64,000 nucleotides of DNA from Clavelina lepadiformis (Eukaryota; Chordata; Ascidiacea; Aplousobranchia; Clavelinidae): assembly GCF_947623445.1 (NCBI RefSeq), contig NC_135243.1, positions 14,758,501 through 14,822,500 of the forward strand. Reading direction: 5' to 3'. Shown here piece after piece: positions 36,470 through 48,774 of this stretch. Every line of letters starts with the position of its first letter. Positions within the stretch are counted from its first letter, which is position 1. A model generated the notes under the pieces. It saw nothing but the letters and a program-made list of their open reading frames with translations. It ran no database searches and was not told the DNA's origin. The translations under genes were made by a program, and so were the position numbers.

Positions 36470-38220
36470 TTCTATCAATTTTATAGCAACTGTTTGCGTT
36501 TTTGAATTTCCTATGCAATCGAATTAAAATTGAAAATGCCATTTTTTTCTTTTGAAATCAACTACGACCATACCAGGTTGAGTAGACCTGATCTCGTTTG
36601 ATCTCAGAAGTTAAGCAACCTCGAGCCCTGTTAGTACTTGGATGGTTGACCGCCTGGGAATAACGGGTGTTTTAAGCATTTTAGTCATGCTGTATATTTC
36701 AATCAAATGTCTAGCAACTGTTTGCGTTTTTTACTTTCCTATGCAATCGAATTATAATTGAAAATGCCCTTTTCTTTCTTTTGAAATCGCCTACGACCAT
36801 ACCAGGTTGAGTATACCCGATCTCGGAAGTTAAGCAACCTCGGGCCCGGTTAGTACTTGGATGGGTGACCGCCTGGGAATACCGGGTGTTATAAGCAATT
36901 TAATCATGCTGTATATTTCAATTAAATTAATAGCATCTGTTTGTGATTTTGAATTTCCTATGCAATCGAATTATAATTAAAAAAGCCATTTTCTTTCATT
37001 TTAAAACGCTTTCGACCATACCAGGTTGAGTAGACCCGTTCTTGCAAGTTAAGCAACCTCGGGCCCGGTTAATACTTGGATGGTTGACCGCCTGGGAATA
37101 CCGGGTGTTGTAAGCATTTTAGTCATGCTGTATATTTCAATTAAATATATAGCAACTGTTTTCTTTTTTGAATTTCCTATGCAATCGAATTATAATTTAA
37201 AAAGCCATTTTCTTTCATTTGAAATCGCCTGCGACCATACCAGGTTGAGTAGACCCAAACTCAGAAGTTAAGCAACCTCGAGCCCGGTTAGTACTTGGAT
37301 GGGTGACCGCCTGGGAATACCGGGTTTTGTAAGCATTTTAGTCATGTTGCATATTTCTATCAAATTTATAGCAACTATTTGCTTTTTTGAATTTCCTATG
37401 CAATCGAATTAGAATTGAAAACGCCATTTTCTTTCATTTGAAATCGCCTACGACAATACCAGGTTGAGTAGTCTCGATCTCGTTCGATCTCGGAAGTTAA
37501 TCAACCACGGGCCCGGTTAGTACTTGGATGGGTGACCGCCTGGGAATACCGGGTGTTGTAAGCATTTTAGTCATGATGTACATTTCAATTATTTTTATAG
37601 CAACTCTTTGCGTTTTTATATTTCTTATATAATCGAATTATAATTAAAAAAGCCATTTTTTTTTTTTCAAATTGCTTTCGACCATACCAAGTTGAGTAGA
37701 CCCGATCTCGTTCGATCTCGGAAGTTAAGCAACCTCGGCCCCTGTTAGTACTTGGATGGGTGACCGCCTGGGAATACCGGGTGTTGTAAGCATTTTAGTC
37801 ATGCTGTATACTTCAATTAAATTTATAACATCTGTTTGCCTTTTTGAAATTCCTATGCAATCGAAATAGAATTCATAAGGCCATTTTCTTTCTTTTGAGA
37901 TCGCCTACGACCATACCAGGTTGAGTAGACCCAATCTCGTTCGATCTCGGAAGTTAAGCAACCTCGGGTCCGGTTAGTACTTGAACGGGTGACCGCCTGG
38001 GAATACCGGGTGTTGTAAGCATTTTAGTCATGCTGTCTATTACAATTTAATTTATAGCAACGGTTTGCGTTTTTGAATTTCCTATGCAATCGAATTATAA
38101 TTGAAAAAGCCATTTTCTTTCATTTGAAATTGCCTACGACCATACCAGGTTGAATAGACCCGATCTCGTTCGATCTCGGAAATTAAGCAACCTCGGGCCC
38201 GGTTAGTACTTGGATGGGTG
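36470..38220 (+). repeat. Eight-unit duplication related to the 22-unit HOR
   Basis: Aligns with about 38957-40707 at an offset of 2487 bp over eight units, then loses register: the unit after it resembles 41983 rather than 40848. This nested layout shows at least two rounds of block duplication: an 8-unit event followed by the 22-unit event. Confidence 0.75.
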
Positions 38221-38480
38221 ACCACCTGGGAATACCGGGTGTTGTAAGCATTTTAGTCATGCTGTATCTTTCAATCAAATTTATTGCAACTATTTGCTTT
38301 TTTGAATGTCCTATGCAATCGAATTATAATTGGAAAAGCCATTTTCTTTCATTTGAAATCGCCTACGACCATACCAGGTTAAGTAGACCCGATCTCGTTC
38401 GATCTCGGAAGTTAAGCAACCTCGGGCCCGGTTAGTACTTGGATGGGTGACCACCTGGGAATACCGGGTGTTGTAAGCAT
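36560..38480 (+). rRNA. 5S rRNA genes, block F (9 tandem genes)
   Basis: Starts: 36560, 36789, 37008, 37227, 37446, 37674, 37903, 38132, 38361. 36789, 37008 and 37227 are deleted forms. 37227 also has CCCAAACTCAGAAG. 37674 has the TATATAATCG spacer form and a TTTCGACC start. The first eight match 39047-40619 of the next HOR at an offset of 2487 bp, so this block is a diverged relative of the 22-unit HOR. Confidence 0.95.
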
Positions 38481-38539
38481 TTTAGTCATGCTGTATATTT
38501 CAATTAAATTTATAGCAATTGTTTGCGTTTTTAAATTTC

Positions 38540-41500
38540 CTATGCAATCGAATTAGAATTGAAATTGCCATTTTCTTTCTTTTGAAATCGTCTACGACCA
38601 TACCCGGTTGAATAGACCCGATCTCGTTCGATCTCGGAAGTTAAGCAACCTCGGGCCCGGTTAGTACTTGGATGTGTGACCGCCTGGTAATACCGGGTGC
38701 TGTAAGCATTTTAGTCATGCTGTATATTTCAATTAAATATATAACATTTTTTTGCTTTTTTGAATGTCCTATGCAGTCTAATTAGAATTGAAAAGGCCAT
38801 TTTCTTTCATTTGAAATCGCCTACGACCATACCAGGTTGAGTAGACCCGATCTTGTTCGATCTCGGAAGTTAAGCAACCTGGGGCCCGGTTAGTAGTTGG
38901 ATGGGTGACCGCCTGGGAATACCGGGTGTTGTAAGCATTTTAGTCATGCTGTATACTTCAATTAAATTTATAAAATCTGTTTACCTTTTTGAATTTCCTA
39001 TGCAATCGAATTAAAATTGAAAATGCCATTTTTTTCATTTGAAATCAACTACGACAATACCAGGTTGAGTAGACCTGATCTCGTTTGATCTCGGAAGTTA
39101 AGCAACCTCGGGCCCTGTTAGTACTTGGATGGTTGACCGCCTGGGAATAACGGGTGTTGTAAGCATTTTAGTCATGCTGTATATTTCAATCAAATGTCTA
39201 GCAACTGTTTGCGTTTTTTACTTTCCTATGCAATCGAATTATAATTGAAAATGCCTTTTTCTTTCTTTTGAAATCGCCTACGACCATACCAGGTTGAGTA
39301 TACCCGATCTCGGAAGTTAAGCAACCTCGGGCCCGGTTAGTACTTGGATGGGTGACCGCCTGGGAATACCGGGTGTTATAAGCAATTTAATCAAGCTGTA
39401 TATTTCAATTAAATTAATAGCAACTGTTTGTGATTTTGAATTTCCTATGCAATCGAATTATAATTAAAAAAGCCATTTTCTTTCATTTTAAAACGCTTTC
39501 GACCATACCAGGTTGAGTAGACCCGTTCTTGCAAGTTAAGCAACCTCGGGCCCGGTTAATACTTGGATGGTTGACCGCCTGGGAATACCGGGTGTTGTAA
39601 GCAATTTAGTCATGCTGTATATTTCAATTAAATATATAGCAACTGTTTTCTTTTTTGAATTTCCTATGCAATCGAATTATAATTTAAAAAGCCATTTTCT
39701 TTCATTTGAAATCGCCTGCGACCATACCAGGTTGAGTAGACCCAAACTCAAAAGTTAAGCAACCTCGAGCCCGGTTAGTACTTGGATGGGTGACCGCCTG
39801 GGAATCCCGGGTTTTGTAAGCATTTTAGTCATGTTGCATATTTCTATCAAATTTATAGCAACTATTTGCTTTTTTGAATTTCCTATGCAATCGAATTAGA
39901 ATTGAAAACGCCATTTTCTTTCATTTGAAATCGCCTACGACAATACCAGGTTGAGTAGTCTCGATCTCGTTCGATCTCGGAAGTTAATCAACCACGGGCC
40001 CGGTTAGTACTTGGATGGGTGACCGCCTGGGAATGCCGGGTGTTGTAAGCATTTTAGTCATGATGTACATTTCAATTATTTTTATAGCAACTCTTTGCGT
40101 TTTTATATTTCTTATATAATCGAATTATAATTAAAAAAGCCATTTTTTTCTTTTCAAATTGCTTTCGACCATACCAAGTTGAGTAGACCCGATCTCGTTC
40201 GATCTCGGAAGTTAAGCAACTTCGGCCCCTGTTAGTACTTGGATGGGTGACCGCCTGGGAATACCGGGTGTTGTAAGCATTTTAGTCATGCTGTATACTT
40301 CAATTAAATTTATAACATCTGTTTGCCTTTTTGAAATTCCTATGCAATCGAAATAGAATTCATAAGGCCATTTTCTTTCTTTTGAGATCGCCTACGACCA
40401 TACCAGGTTGAGAAGACCCAATCTCGTTCGATCTCGGAAGTTAAGCAACCTCGGGTCCGGTTAGTACTTGAACGGGTGACCGCCTGGGAATACCGGGTGT
40501 TGTAAGCATTTTAGTCATGCTGTCTATTTCAATTTAATTTATAGCAACGGTTTGCGTTTTTGAATTTCCTATGCAATCGAATTATAATTGAAAAAGCCAT
40601 TTTCTTTCATTTGAAATTGCCTACGACCATACCAGGTTGAATAGACCCGATCTCGTTCGATCTCGGAAGTTAAGCAACCTCGGGCCCGGTTAGTACTTGG
40701 ATGGGTGACCACCTGGGAATACCGGGTGTTGTAAGCATTTTAGTCATGCTGTATATTTCAATTAAATTTATAGCAATTGTTTGCGTTTTTAAATTTCCTA
40801 TGCAATCGAATTAGAATTGAAATTGCCATTTTCTTTCTTTTGAAATCGCCTACGACCATACCCGGTTGAGTAGACCCGATCTCGTTCGATCTCGGAAGTT
40901 AAGCAACCTCGGGCCCGGTTAGTACTTGGACGTATGACCGCCTGGTAATACCGGGTGCTGTAAGCATTTTAGTCATGCTGTATATTTCAATTAAATATAT
41001 AACATTTGTTTGCTTTTTTGAATGTCCAATGCAATCTAATTAGAATTGAAAAGGCCATTTTCTTTCATTTGAAATCGCCTACGACCATACCAGGTTGAGT
41101 AGACCCGATCTTGTTCGATCTCGGAAGTTAAGCAACCTGGGGCCCGGTTAGTAGTTGGATGGGTGACCGCCTTGGAATACCGGGTGTTGTAAGCATTTTA
41201 GTCATGCTGTATACTTCAATTAAATTTATAACATCTGTTTGCCTTTTTGAAATTCCTATGCAATCGAAATAGAATTCATAAGGCCATTTTCTTTCTTTTG
41301 AGATCGCCTACGACCATACCAGGTTGAGAAGACCCAATCTCGTTCGATCTCGGAAGTTAAGCAACCTCGGGTCCGGTTAGTACTTGAACGGGTGACCGCC
41401 TGGGAATACCGGGTGTTGTAAGCATTTTAGTCATGCTGTATAATTCAATTAAATTTTTAGCAACAATTTGCTTTTTTTAATTTCCTATGCAATCGAATTA

Positions 41501-43503
41501 TACTTGAAATTGCCATTTTCTTTCTTATGAAATCGCCTACGACCATACCCGGTTGAGAAGACCCGATCTCGTTCGATCTCGGAAGTTAAGCAACCTCGGG
41601 CCCTGTTAGTACTTGGATGGGTGACCGCCTGGGAATACCGGGTGTTATAAGCAATTTAGTCATGCTGTAAATTTCAATTAAATTAAAAGTAACTGTTTGT
41701 GCTTTTGAATTTCCTATGCAATCGAATTATAATTAAAAAACCCATTTTCTTTCATTTGAAAACACCTAGGACCATACCAGGTTGAGTAGACCCGATCTCG
41801 GAAGTTAAGCAACCTCGGGCCCGGTTAGTACTTGGGTGGGTGATTGCCTGGTAATACCGGGTGTTGTAAGCATTTTAGTCATGCTGTATCTTTCAATCAA
41901 ATTTATTGCAACTATTTGCTTTTTTGAATGTCCTATGCAATCGAATTATAATTGGAAAAGCCATTTTCTTTCATTTGAAATCGCCTACGACCATACCAGG
42001 TTAAGTAGACCCGATCTCGTTCGATCTCGGAAGTTAAGCAACCTCGGGCCCGGTTAGTACTTGGATGGGTGACCGACTGGGAATACCGGGTGTTGTAAGC
42101 AATTTAGTCATGCTGTATATTTCAATTAAATATATAGCAACTGTTTGTGATTTTGAATTTCCTATGCACACGAATTATAATTAAAAAAGCCATTTTCTTT
42201 CTTTTGAAATCGCCTAAGACCATACCAGGTTGAATAGACCCGATCTCGGAAGTTAAGCAACCTCGGGCCCGGTTAGTACTTGGATGGGTGACCGCCTGGG
42301 AATACCGGGTGTTGTAAGCATTTTAGTCATGCTGAACATTTCAATTAAATTTATAGCAACTATTTGCGTTTTTGAATTTCCTATGCAATCGAATTATAAT
42401 TGAAAAAGCCATTTTCTTTCATTTGAACCCACCTTCGACCATACCAGGTTGAGTAGATACGATCTCGAAATTTAAGCAACCTCGGACCCGGTTAGTACTT
42501 GGATGAGTTACCGCCTGGGAATACCGGGTGTTGTAAGCATTTTAGTCATGCTGTATATTTCATACAAATTTATAACAACTATTTTCTAATTTGATTTTCC
42601 TATGCAATCGAATTAGAATTGAAAATGCCATTTTCTTTCTTTTGAAATCGCCTACGACCATACCAGGTTGAGCAGAACTGATCTCGTTCGATCTCGGAAG
42701 TTAAGCAACCTCGGGCCCGGTTAGTACTTGGATGGGTGACCGCCTGGGAATAACGGGTGTTGTAAGCATTTTAGTCATGCTGTATATTTCAATCAAATGT
42801 CTAGGAACTGTTTGCGTTTTTTACTTTCCTATGCAATCGAATTATAATTGAAAATGCCCTTTTCTTTCTTTTGAAATCGCCTACGACCATACAAGGTTGA
42901 GTATACCCGATCTCGTTCGATCTCGGAAGTTAAGCAACCTCGGGCCCGGTTAGTACTTGGATGGGTGACCGCCTGGGAATACCGGGTGTTGTAAGCAATT
43001 TAGTCATGCTGTATATTTCAATTAAATATATAGCAACTGTTTTTTTTGATTTTCCTATGCAATCGAATAAAAATTTAAAAAGTTATTTTCTTTCATTTGA
43101 AATCGCTTGCGACCATACCAGGTTGAGTAGACCCGATCTCGGAAGTTAAGCAACCTCGGGCCCGGTTAGTACTTGGATGGGTGATTGCGTGGTAATACCG
43201 GGTGTTGTAAGCATTTTAGCTATGCTGTATCTTCCACTCAAATTTATACCAACTATTTGCTTTTTTGAATGTCCTATGCAATCTAATTAGAATTGAAAAG
43301 GCCATTTTCTTTCACTTGAAATCGCCTACGACCATACCAGGTTGAGTAGACCTGATCTTGTTCGATCTCGGAAGTTAAGCAACCTCGGGCCCGGTTAGTA
43401 CTTGGATGGGTGACCGCCTGGGAATACTGGGTGTTGTAAGCATTTTAGTCATGCTGTATACTTCAATTAAATTTATAACATCTGTTTGCCATTTTGAATT
43501 TCC
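38540..43503 (+). repeat. 22-unit 5S higher-order repeat, copy 1
   Basis: All 22 unit variants recur in order 4963-4964 bp downstream. Only a few differences were noticed: GACGTATG against GATGTATG (40930/45894), CCATACC against CCATGCC (42440/47404), and one extra T near 43925. The very high identity implies a recent duplication, or an assembly duplication. Confidence 0.9.
38590..43443 (+). rRNA. 5S rRNA genes, block G (22 tandem genes)
   Basis: Starts: 38590, 38819, 39047, 39276, 39495, 39714, 39933, 40161, 40390, 40619, 40848, 41077, 41306, 41535, 41764, 41983, 42212, 42431, 42650, 42879, 43105, 43324. Deleted forms: 39276, 39495, 39714, 41764, 42212, 42431, 43105. 41764 begins ACCTAGGACC and 42431 ACCTTCGACC, both damaging helix I. 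38819 and 41077 have AACCTGGGG in box A. The remaining full-length genes keep internal promoter boxes and mostly T4 ends. Confidence 0.95.
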
Positions 43504-46500
43504 TATGCAATCGAATTAGAATTGAAATTGCCATTTTCTTTCTTTTGAAATCGTCTACGACCATACCCGGTTGAGTAGACCCGATCTCGTTCGATCTCGG
43601 AAGTTAAGCAACCTCGGGCCCGGTTAGTACTTGGATGTGTGACCGCCTGGTAATACCGGGTGCTGTAAGCATTTTAGTCATGCTGTATATTTCAATTAAA
43701 TATATAACATTTTTTTGCTTTTTTGAATGTCCTATGCAATCTAATTAGAATTGAAAAGGCCATTTTCTTTCATTTGAAATCGCCTACGACCATACCAGGT
43801 TGAGTAGACCCGATCTTGTTCGATCTCGGAAGTTAAGCAACCTGGGGCCCGGTTAGTAGTTGGATGGGTGACCGCCTGGGAATACCGGGTGTTGTAAGCA
43901 TTTTAGTCATGCTGTATACTTCAATTTAAATTTATAAAATCTGTTTACCTTTTTGAATTTCCTATGCAATCGAATTAAAATTGAAAATGCCATTTTTTTC
44001 ATTTGAAATCAACTACGACCATACCAGGTTGAGTAGACCTGATCTCGTTTGATCTCGGAAGTTAAGCAACCTCGGGCCCTGTTAGTACTTGGATGGTTGA
44101 CCGCCTGGGAATAACGGGTGTTGTAAGCATTTTAGTCATGCTGTATATTTCAATCAAATGTCTAGCAACTGTTTGCGTTTTTTACTTTCCTATGCAATCG
44201 AATTATAATTGAAAATGCCCTTTTCTTTCTTTTGAAATCGCCTACGACCATACCAGGTTGAGTATACCCGATCTCGGAAGTTAAGCAACCTCGGGCCCGG
44301 TTAGTACTTGGATGGGTGACCGCCTGGGAATACCGGGTGTTATAAGCAATTTAATCAAGCTGTATATTTCAATTAAATTAATAGCAACTGTTTGTGATTT
44401 TGAATTTCCTATGCAATCGAATTATAATTAAAAAAGCCATTTTCTTTCATTTTAAAACGCTTTCGACCATACCAGGTTGAGTAGACCCGTTCTTGCAAGT
44501 TAAGCAACCTCGGGCCCGGTTAATACTTGGATGGTTGACCGCCTGGGAATACCGGGTGTTGTAAGCAATTTAGTCATGCTGTATATTTCAATTAAATATA
44601 TAGCAACTGTTTTCTTTTTTGAATTTCCTATGCAATCGAATTATAATTTAAAAAGCCATTTTCTTTCATTTGAAATCGCCTGCGACCATACCAGGTTGAG
44701 TAGACCCAAACTCAGAAGTTAAGCAACCTCGAGCCCGGTTAGTACTTGGATGGGTGACCGCCTGGGAATCCCGGGTTTTGTAAGCATTTTAGTCATGTTG
44801 CATATTTCTATCAAATTTATAGCAACTATTTGCTTTTTTGAATTTCCTATGCAATCGAATTAGAATTGAAAACGCCATTTTCTTTCATTTGAAATCGCCT
44901 ACGACAATACCAGGTTGAGTAGTCTCGATCTCGTTCGATCTCGGAAGTTAATCAACCACGGGCCCGGTTAGTACTTGGATGGGTGACCGCCTGGGAATGC
45001 CGGGTGTTGTAAGCATTTTAGTCATGATGTACATTTCAATTATTTTTATAGCAACTCTTTGCGTTTTTATATTTCTTATATAATCGAATTATAATTAAAA
45101 AAGCCATTTTTTTCTTTTCAAATTGCTTTCGACCATACCAAGTTGAGTAGACCCGATCTCGTTCGATCTCGGAAGTTAAGCAACTTCGGCCCCTGTTAGT
45201 ACTTGGATGGGTGACCGCCTGGGAATACCGGGTGTTGTAAGCATTTTAGTCATGCTGTATACTTCAATTAAATTTATAACATCTGTTTGCCTTTTTGAAA
45301 TTCCTATGCAATCGAAATAGAATTCATAAGGCCATTTTCTTTCTTTTGAGATCGCCTACGACCATACCAGGTTGAGAAGACCCAATCTCGTTCGATCTCG
45401 GAAGTTAAGCAACCTCGGGTCCGGTTAGTACTTGAACGGGTGACCGCCTGGGAATACCGGGTGTTGTAAGCATTTTAGTCATGCTGTCTATTTCAATTTA
45501 ATTTATAGCAACGGTTTGCGTTTTTGAATTTCCTATGCAATCGAATTATAATTGAAAAAGCCATTTTCTTTCATTTGAAATTGCCTACGACCATACCAGG
45601 TTGAATAGACCCGATCTCGTTCGATCTCGGAAGTTAAGCAACCTCGGGCCCGGTTAGTACTTGGATGGGTGACCACCTGGGAATACCGGGTGTTGTAAGC
45701 ATTTTAGTCATGCTGTATATTTCAATTAAATTTATAGCAATTGTTTGCGTTTTTAAATTTCCTATGCAATCGAATTAGAATTGAAATTGCCATTTTCTTT
45801 CTTTTGAAATCGCCTACGACCATACCCGGTTGAGTAGACCCGATCTCGTTCGATCTCGGAAGTTAAGCAACCTCGGGCCCGGTTAGTACTTGGATGTATG
45901 ACCGCCTGGTAATACCGGGTGCTGTAAGCATTTTAGTCATGCTGTATATTTCAATTAAATATATAACATTTGTTTGCTTTTTTGAATGTCCAATGCAATC
46001 TAATTAGAATTGAAAAGGCCATTTTCTTTCATTTGAAATCGCCTACGACCATACCAGGTTGAGTAGACCCGATCTTGTTCGATCTCGGAAGTTAAGCAAC
46101 CTGGGGCCCGGTTAGTAGTTGGATGGGTGACCGCCTTGGAATACCGGGTGTTGTAAGCATTTTAGTCATGCTGTATACTTCAATTAAATTTATAACATCT
46201 GTTTGCCTTTTTGAAATTCCTATGCAATCGAAATAGAATTCATAAGGCCATTTTCTTTCTTTTGAGATCGCCTACGACCATACCAGGTTGAGAAGACCCA
46301 ATCTCGTTCGATCTCGGAAGTTAAGCAACCTCGGGTCCGGTTAGTACTTGAACGGGTGACCGCCTGGGAATACCGGGTGTTGTAAGCATTTTAGTCATGC
46401 TGTATAATTCAATTAAATTTTTAGCAACAATTTGCTTTTTTTAATTTCCTATGCAATCGAATTATACTTGAAATTGCCATTTTCTTTCTTATGAAATCGC

Positions 46501-48487
46501 CTACGACCATACCCGGTTGAGAAGACCCGATCTCGTTCGATCTCGGAAGTTAAGCAACCTCGGGCCCTGTTAGTACTTGGATGGGTGACCGCCTGGGAAT
46601 ACCGGGTGTTATAAGCAATTTAGTCATGCTGTAAATTTCAATTAAATTAAAAGTAACTGTTTGTGCTTTTGAATTTCCTATGCAATCGAATTATAATTAA
46701 AAAACCCATTTTCTTTCATTTGAAAACACCTAGGACCATACCAGGTTGAGTAGACCCGATCTCGGAAGTTAAGCAACCTCGGGCCCGGTTAGTACTTGGG
46801 TGGGTGATTGCCTGGTAATACCGGGTGTTGTAAGCATTTTAGTCATGCTGTATCTTTCAATCAAATTTATTGCAACTATTTGCTTTTTTGAATGTCCTAT
46901 GCAATCGAATTATAATTGGAAAAGCCATTTTCTTTCATTTGAAATCGCCTACGACCATACCAGGTTAAGTAGACCCGATCTCGTTCGATCTCGGAAGTTA
47001 AGCAACCTCGGGCCCGGTTAGTACTTGGATGGGTGACCGACTGGGAATACCGGGTGTTGTAAGCAATTTAGTCATGCTGTATATTTCAATTAAATATATA
47101 GCAACTGTTTGTGATTTTGAATTTCCTATGCACACGAATTATAATTAAAAAAGCCATTTTCTTTCTTTTGAAATCGCCTAAGACCATACCAGGTTGAATA
47201 GACCCGATCTCGGAAGTTAAGCAACCTCGGGCCCGGTTAGTACTTGGATGGGTGACCGCCTGGGAATACCGGGTGTTGTAAGCATTTTAGTCATGCTGAA
47301 CATTTCAATTAAATTTATAGCAACTATTTGCGTTTTTGAATTTCCTATGCAATCGAATTATAATTGAAAAAGCCATTTTCTTTCATTTGAACCCACCTTC
47401 GACCATGCCAGGTTGAGTAGATACGATCTCGAAATTTAAGCAACCTCGGACCCGGTTAGTACTTGGATGAGTTACCGCCTGGGAATACCGGGTGTTGTAA
47501 GCATTTTAGTCATGCTGTATATTTCATACAAATTTATAACAACTATTTTCTAATTTGATTTTCCTATGCAATCGAATTAGAATTGAAAATGCCATTTTCT
47601 TTCTTTTGAAATCGCCTACGACCATACCAGGTTGAGCAGAACTGATCTCGTTCGATCTCGGAAGTTAAGCAACCTCGGGCCCGGTTAGTACTTGGATGGG
47701 TGACCGCCTGGGAATAACGGGTGTTGTAAGCATTTTAGTCATGCTGTATATTTCAATCAAATGTCTAGGAACTGTTTGCGTTTTTTACTTTCCTATGCAA
47801 TCGAATTATAATTGAAAATGCCCTTTTCTTTCTTTTGAAATCGCCTACGACCATACAAGGTTGAGTATACCCGATCTCGTTCGATCTCGGAAGTTAAGCA
47901 ACCTCGGGCCCGGTTAGTACTTGGATGGGTGACCGCCTGGGAATACCGGGTGTTGTAAGCAATTTAGTCATGCTGTATATTTCAATTAAATATATAGCAA
48001 CTGTTTTTTTTGATTTTCCTATGCAATCGAATAAAAATTTAAAAAGTTATTTTCTTTCATTTGAAATCGCTTGCGACCATACCAGGTTGAGTAGACCCGA
48101 TCTCGGAAGTTAAGCAACCTCGGGCCCGGTTAGTACTTGGATGGGTGATTGCGTGGTAATACCGGGTGTTGTAAGCATTTTAGCTATGCTGTATCTTCCA
48201 CTCAAATTTATACCAACTATTTGCTTTTTTGAATGTCCTATGCAATCTAATTAGAATTGAAAAGGCCATTTTCTTTCACTTGAAATCGCCTACGACCATA
48301 CCAGGTTGAGTAGACCTGATCTTGTTCGATCTCGGAAGTTAAGCAACCTCGGGCCCGGTTAGTACTTGGATGGGTGACCGCCTGGGAATACTGGGTGTTG
48401 TAAGCATTTTAGTCATGCTGTATACTTCAATTAAATTTATAACATCTGTTTGCCATTTTGAATTTCCTATGCAATCGAATTAGAATT
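43504..48487 (+). repeat. 22-unit 5S higher-order repeat, copy 2
   Basis: Register-matched partner of 38540-43503. It ends at about 48487, where the spacer switches from a GAAATTGCC form to AAAAAAGCC just before the last plus-strand gene. Confidence 0.9.
43553..48407 (+). rRNA. 5S rRNA genes, block H (22 tandem genes)
   Basis: Starts: 43553, 43782, 44011, 44240, 44459, 44678, 44897, 45125, 45354, 45583, 45812, 46041, 46270, 46499, 46728, 46947, 47176, 47395, 47614, 47843, 48069, 48288. Deleted forms: 44240, 44459, 44678, 46728, 47176, 47395, 48069. Each is the partner of a block G gene. 45812 is close to consensus apart from a CCCGG at nt 15-19 and GATGTATGACC in box C. Confidence 0.95.
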
Positions 48488-48516
48488 AAAAAAGCCATTT
48501 TCTTTCTTTTGAAATC

Positions 48517-48636
48517 GCCTACGACCATACCAGGTTGAGTAGACCCGATCTCGTTCGATCTCGGAAGTTAAGCAACCTCGGGCCCGGTTTGTACTTGAAT
48601 GGGTGACCGCCTGGGACTACCGGGTGCTGTAAGCAT
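48517..48636 (+). rRNA. Last plus-strand 5S gene before the central core
   Basis: Full-length gene with GCCTACGACC start, intact GATCTCGTTCGATCTCGG and box A. It differs from consensus at CGGTTTGTACTTGAATGGG and GGGACTACC. It ends in the usual T4. Directly after it comes one more spacer with no gene, then the unique core. Confidence 0.93.
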
Positions 48637-48738
48637 TTTAGTCATGCTGTATATTTCAATCAAATTTATAGCAACAATTTGCTTTTTTGAATTTCCTATG
48701 CAATCGAATTAGAATTGGGAAGACCATTTTCTTTCATT
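48637..48738 (+). repeat. Terminal 5S spacer without a gene
   Basis: A full intergenic spacer of the GAATTGGGAAGACC form that stops at CATTTTCTTTCAT, about 10 bp before where the next gene would begin. The array then breaks into the palindrome. The same spacer form, in reverse, is the first one met in the minus array (about 50524-50632). Confidence 0.9.
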
Positions 48739-48774
48739 ATGCATGCATACATGCATATACATGTATGCATGCAT
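48739..48774. repeat. Perfect-arm palindrome at the array edge
   Basis: Two 15-bp arms, ATGCATGCATACATG and CATGTATGCATGCAT, are exact reverse complements separated by CATATA. The sequence is almost wholly alternating purine-pyrimidine, so it could extrude as a cruciform or adopt Z-DNA. It starts on the very base where the 5S repeat stops. Confidence 0.9.

Noticed and set aside
1-48636. CRISPR-like regular repeat
   Set aside because: The 229-bp period contains a full 5S rRNA gene in each unit, and the spacers are themselves conserved. It is rDNA.
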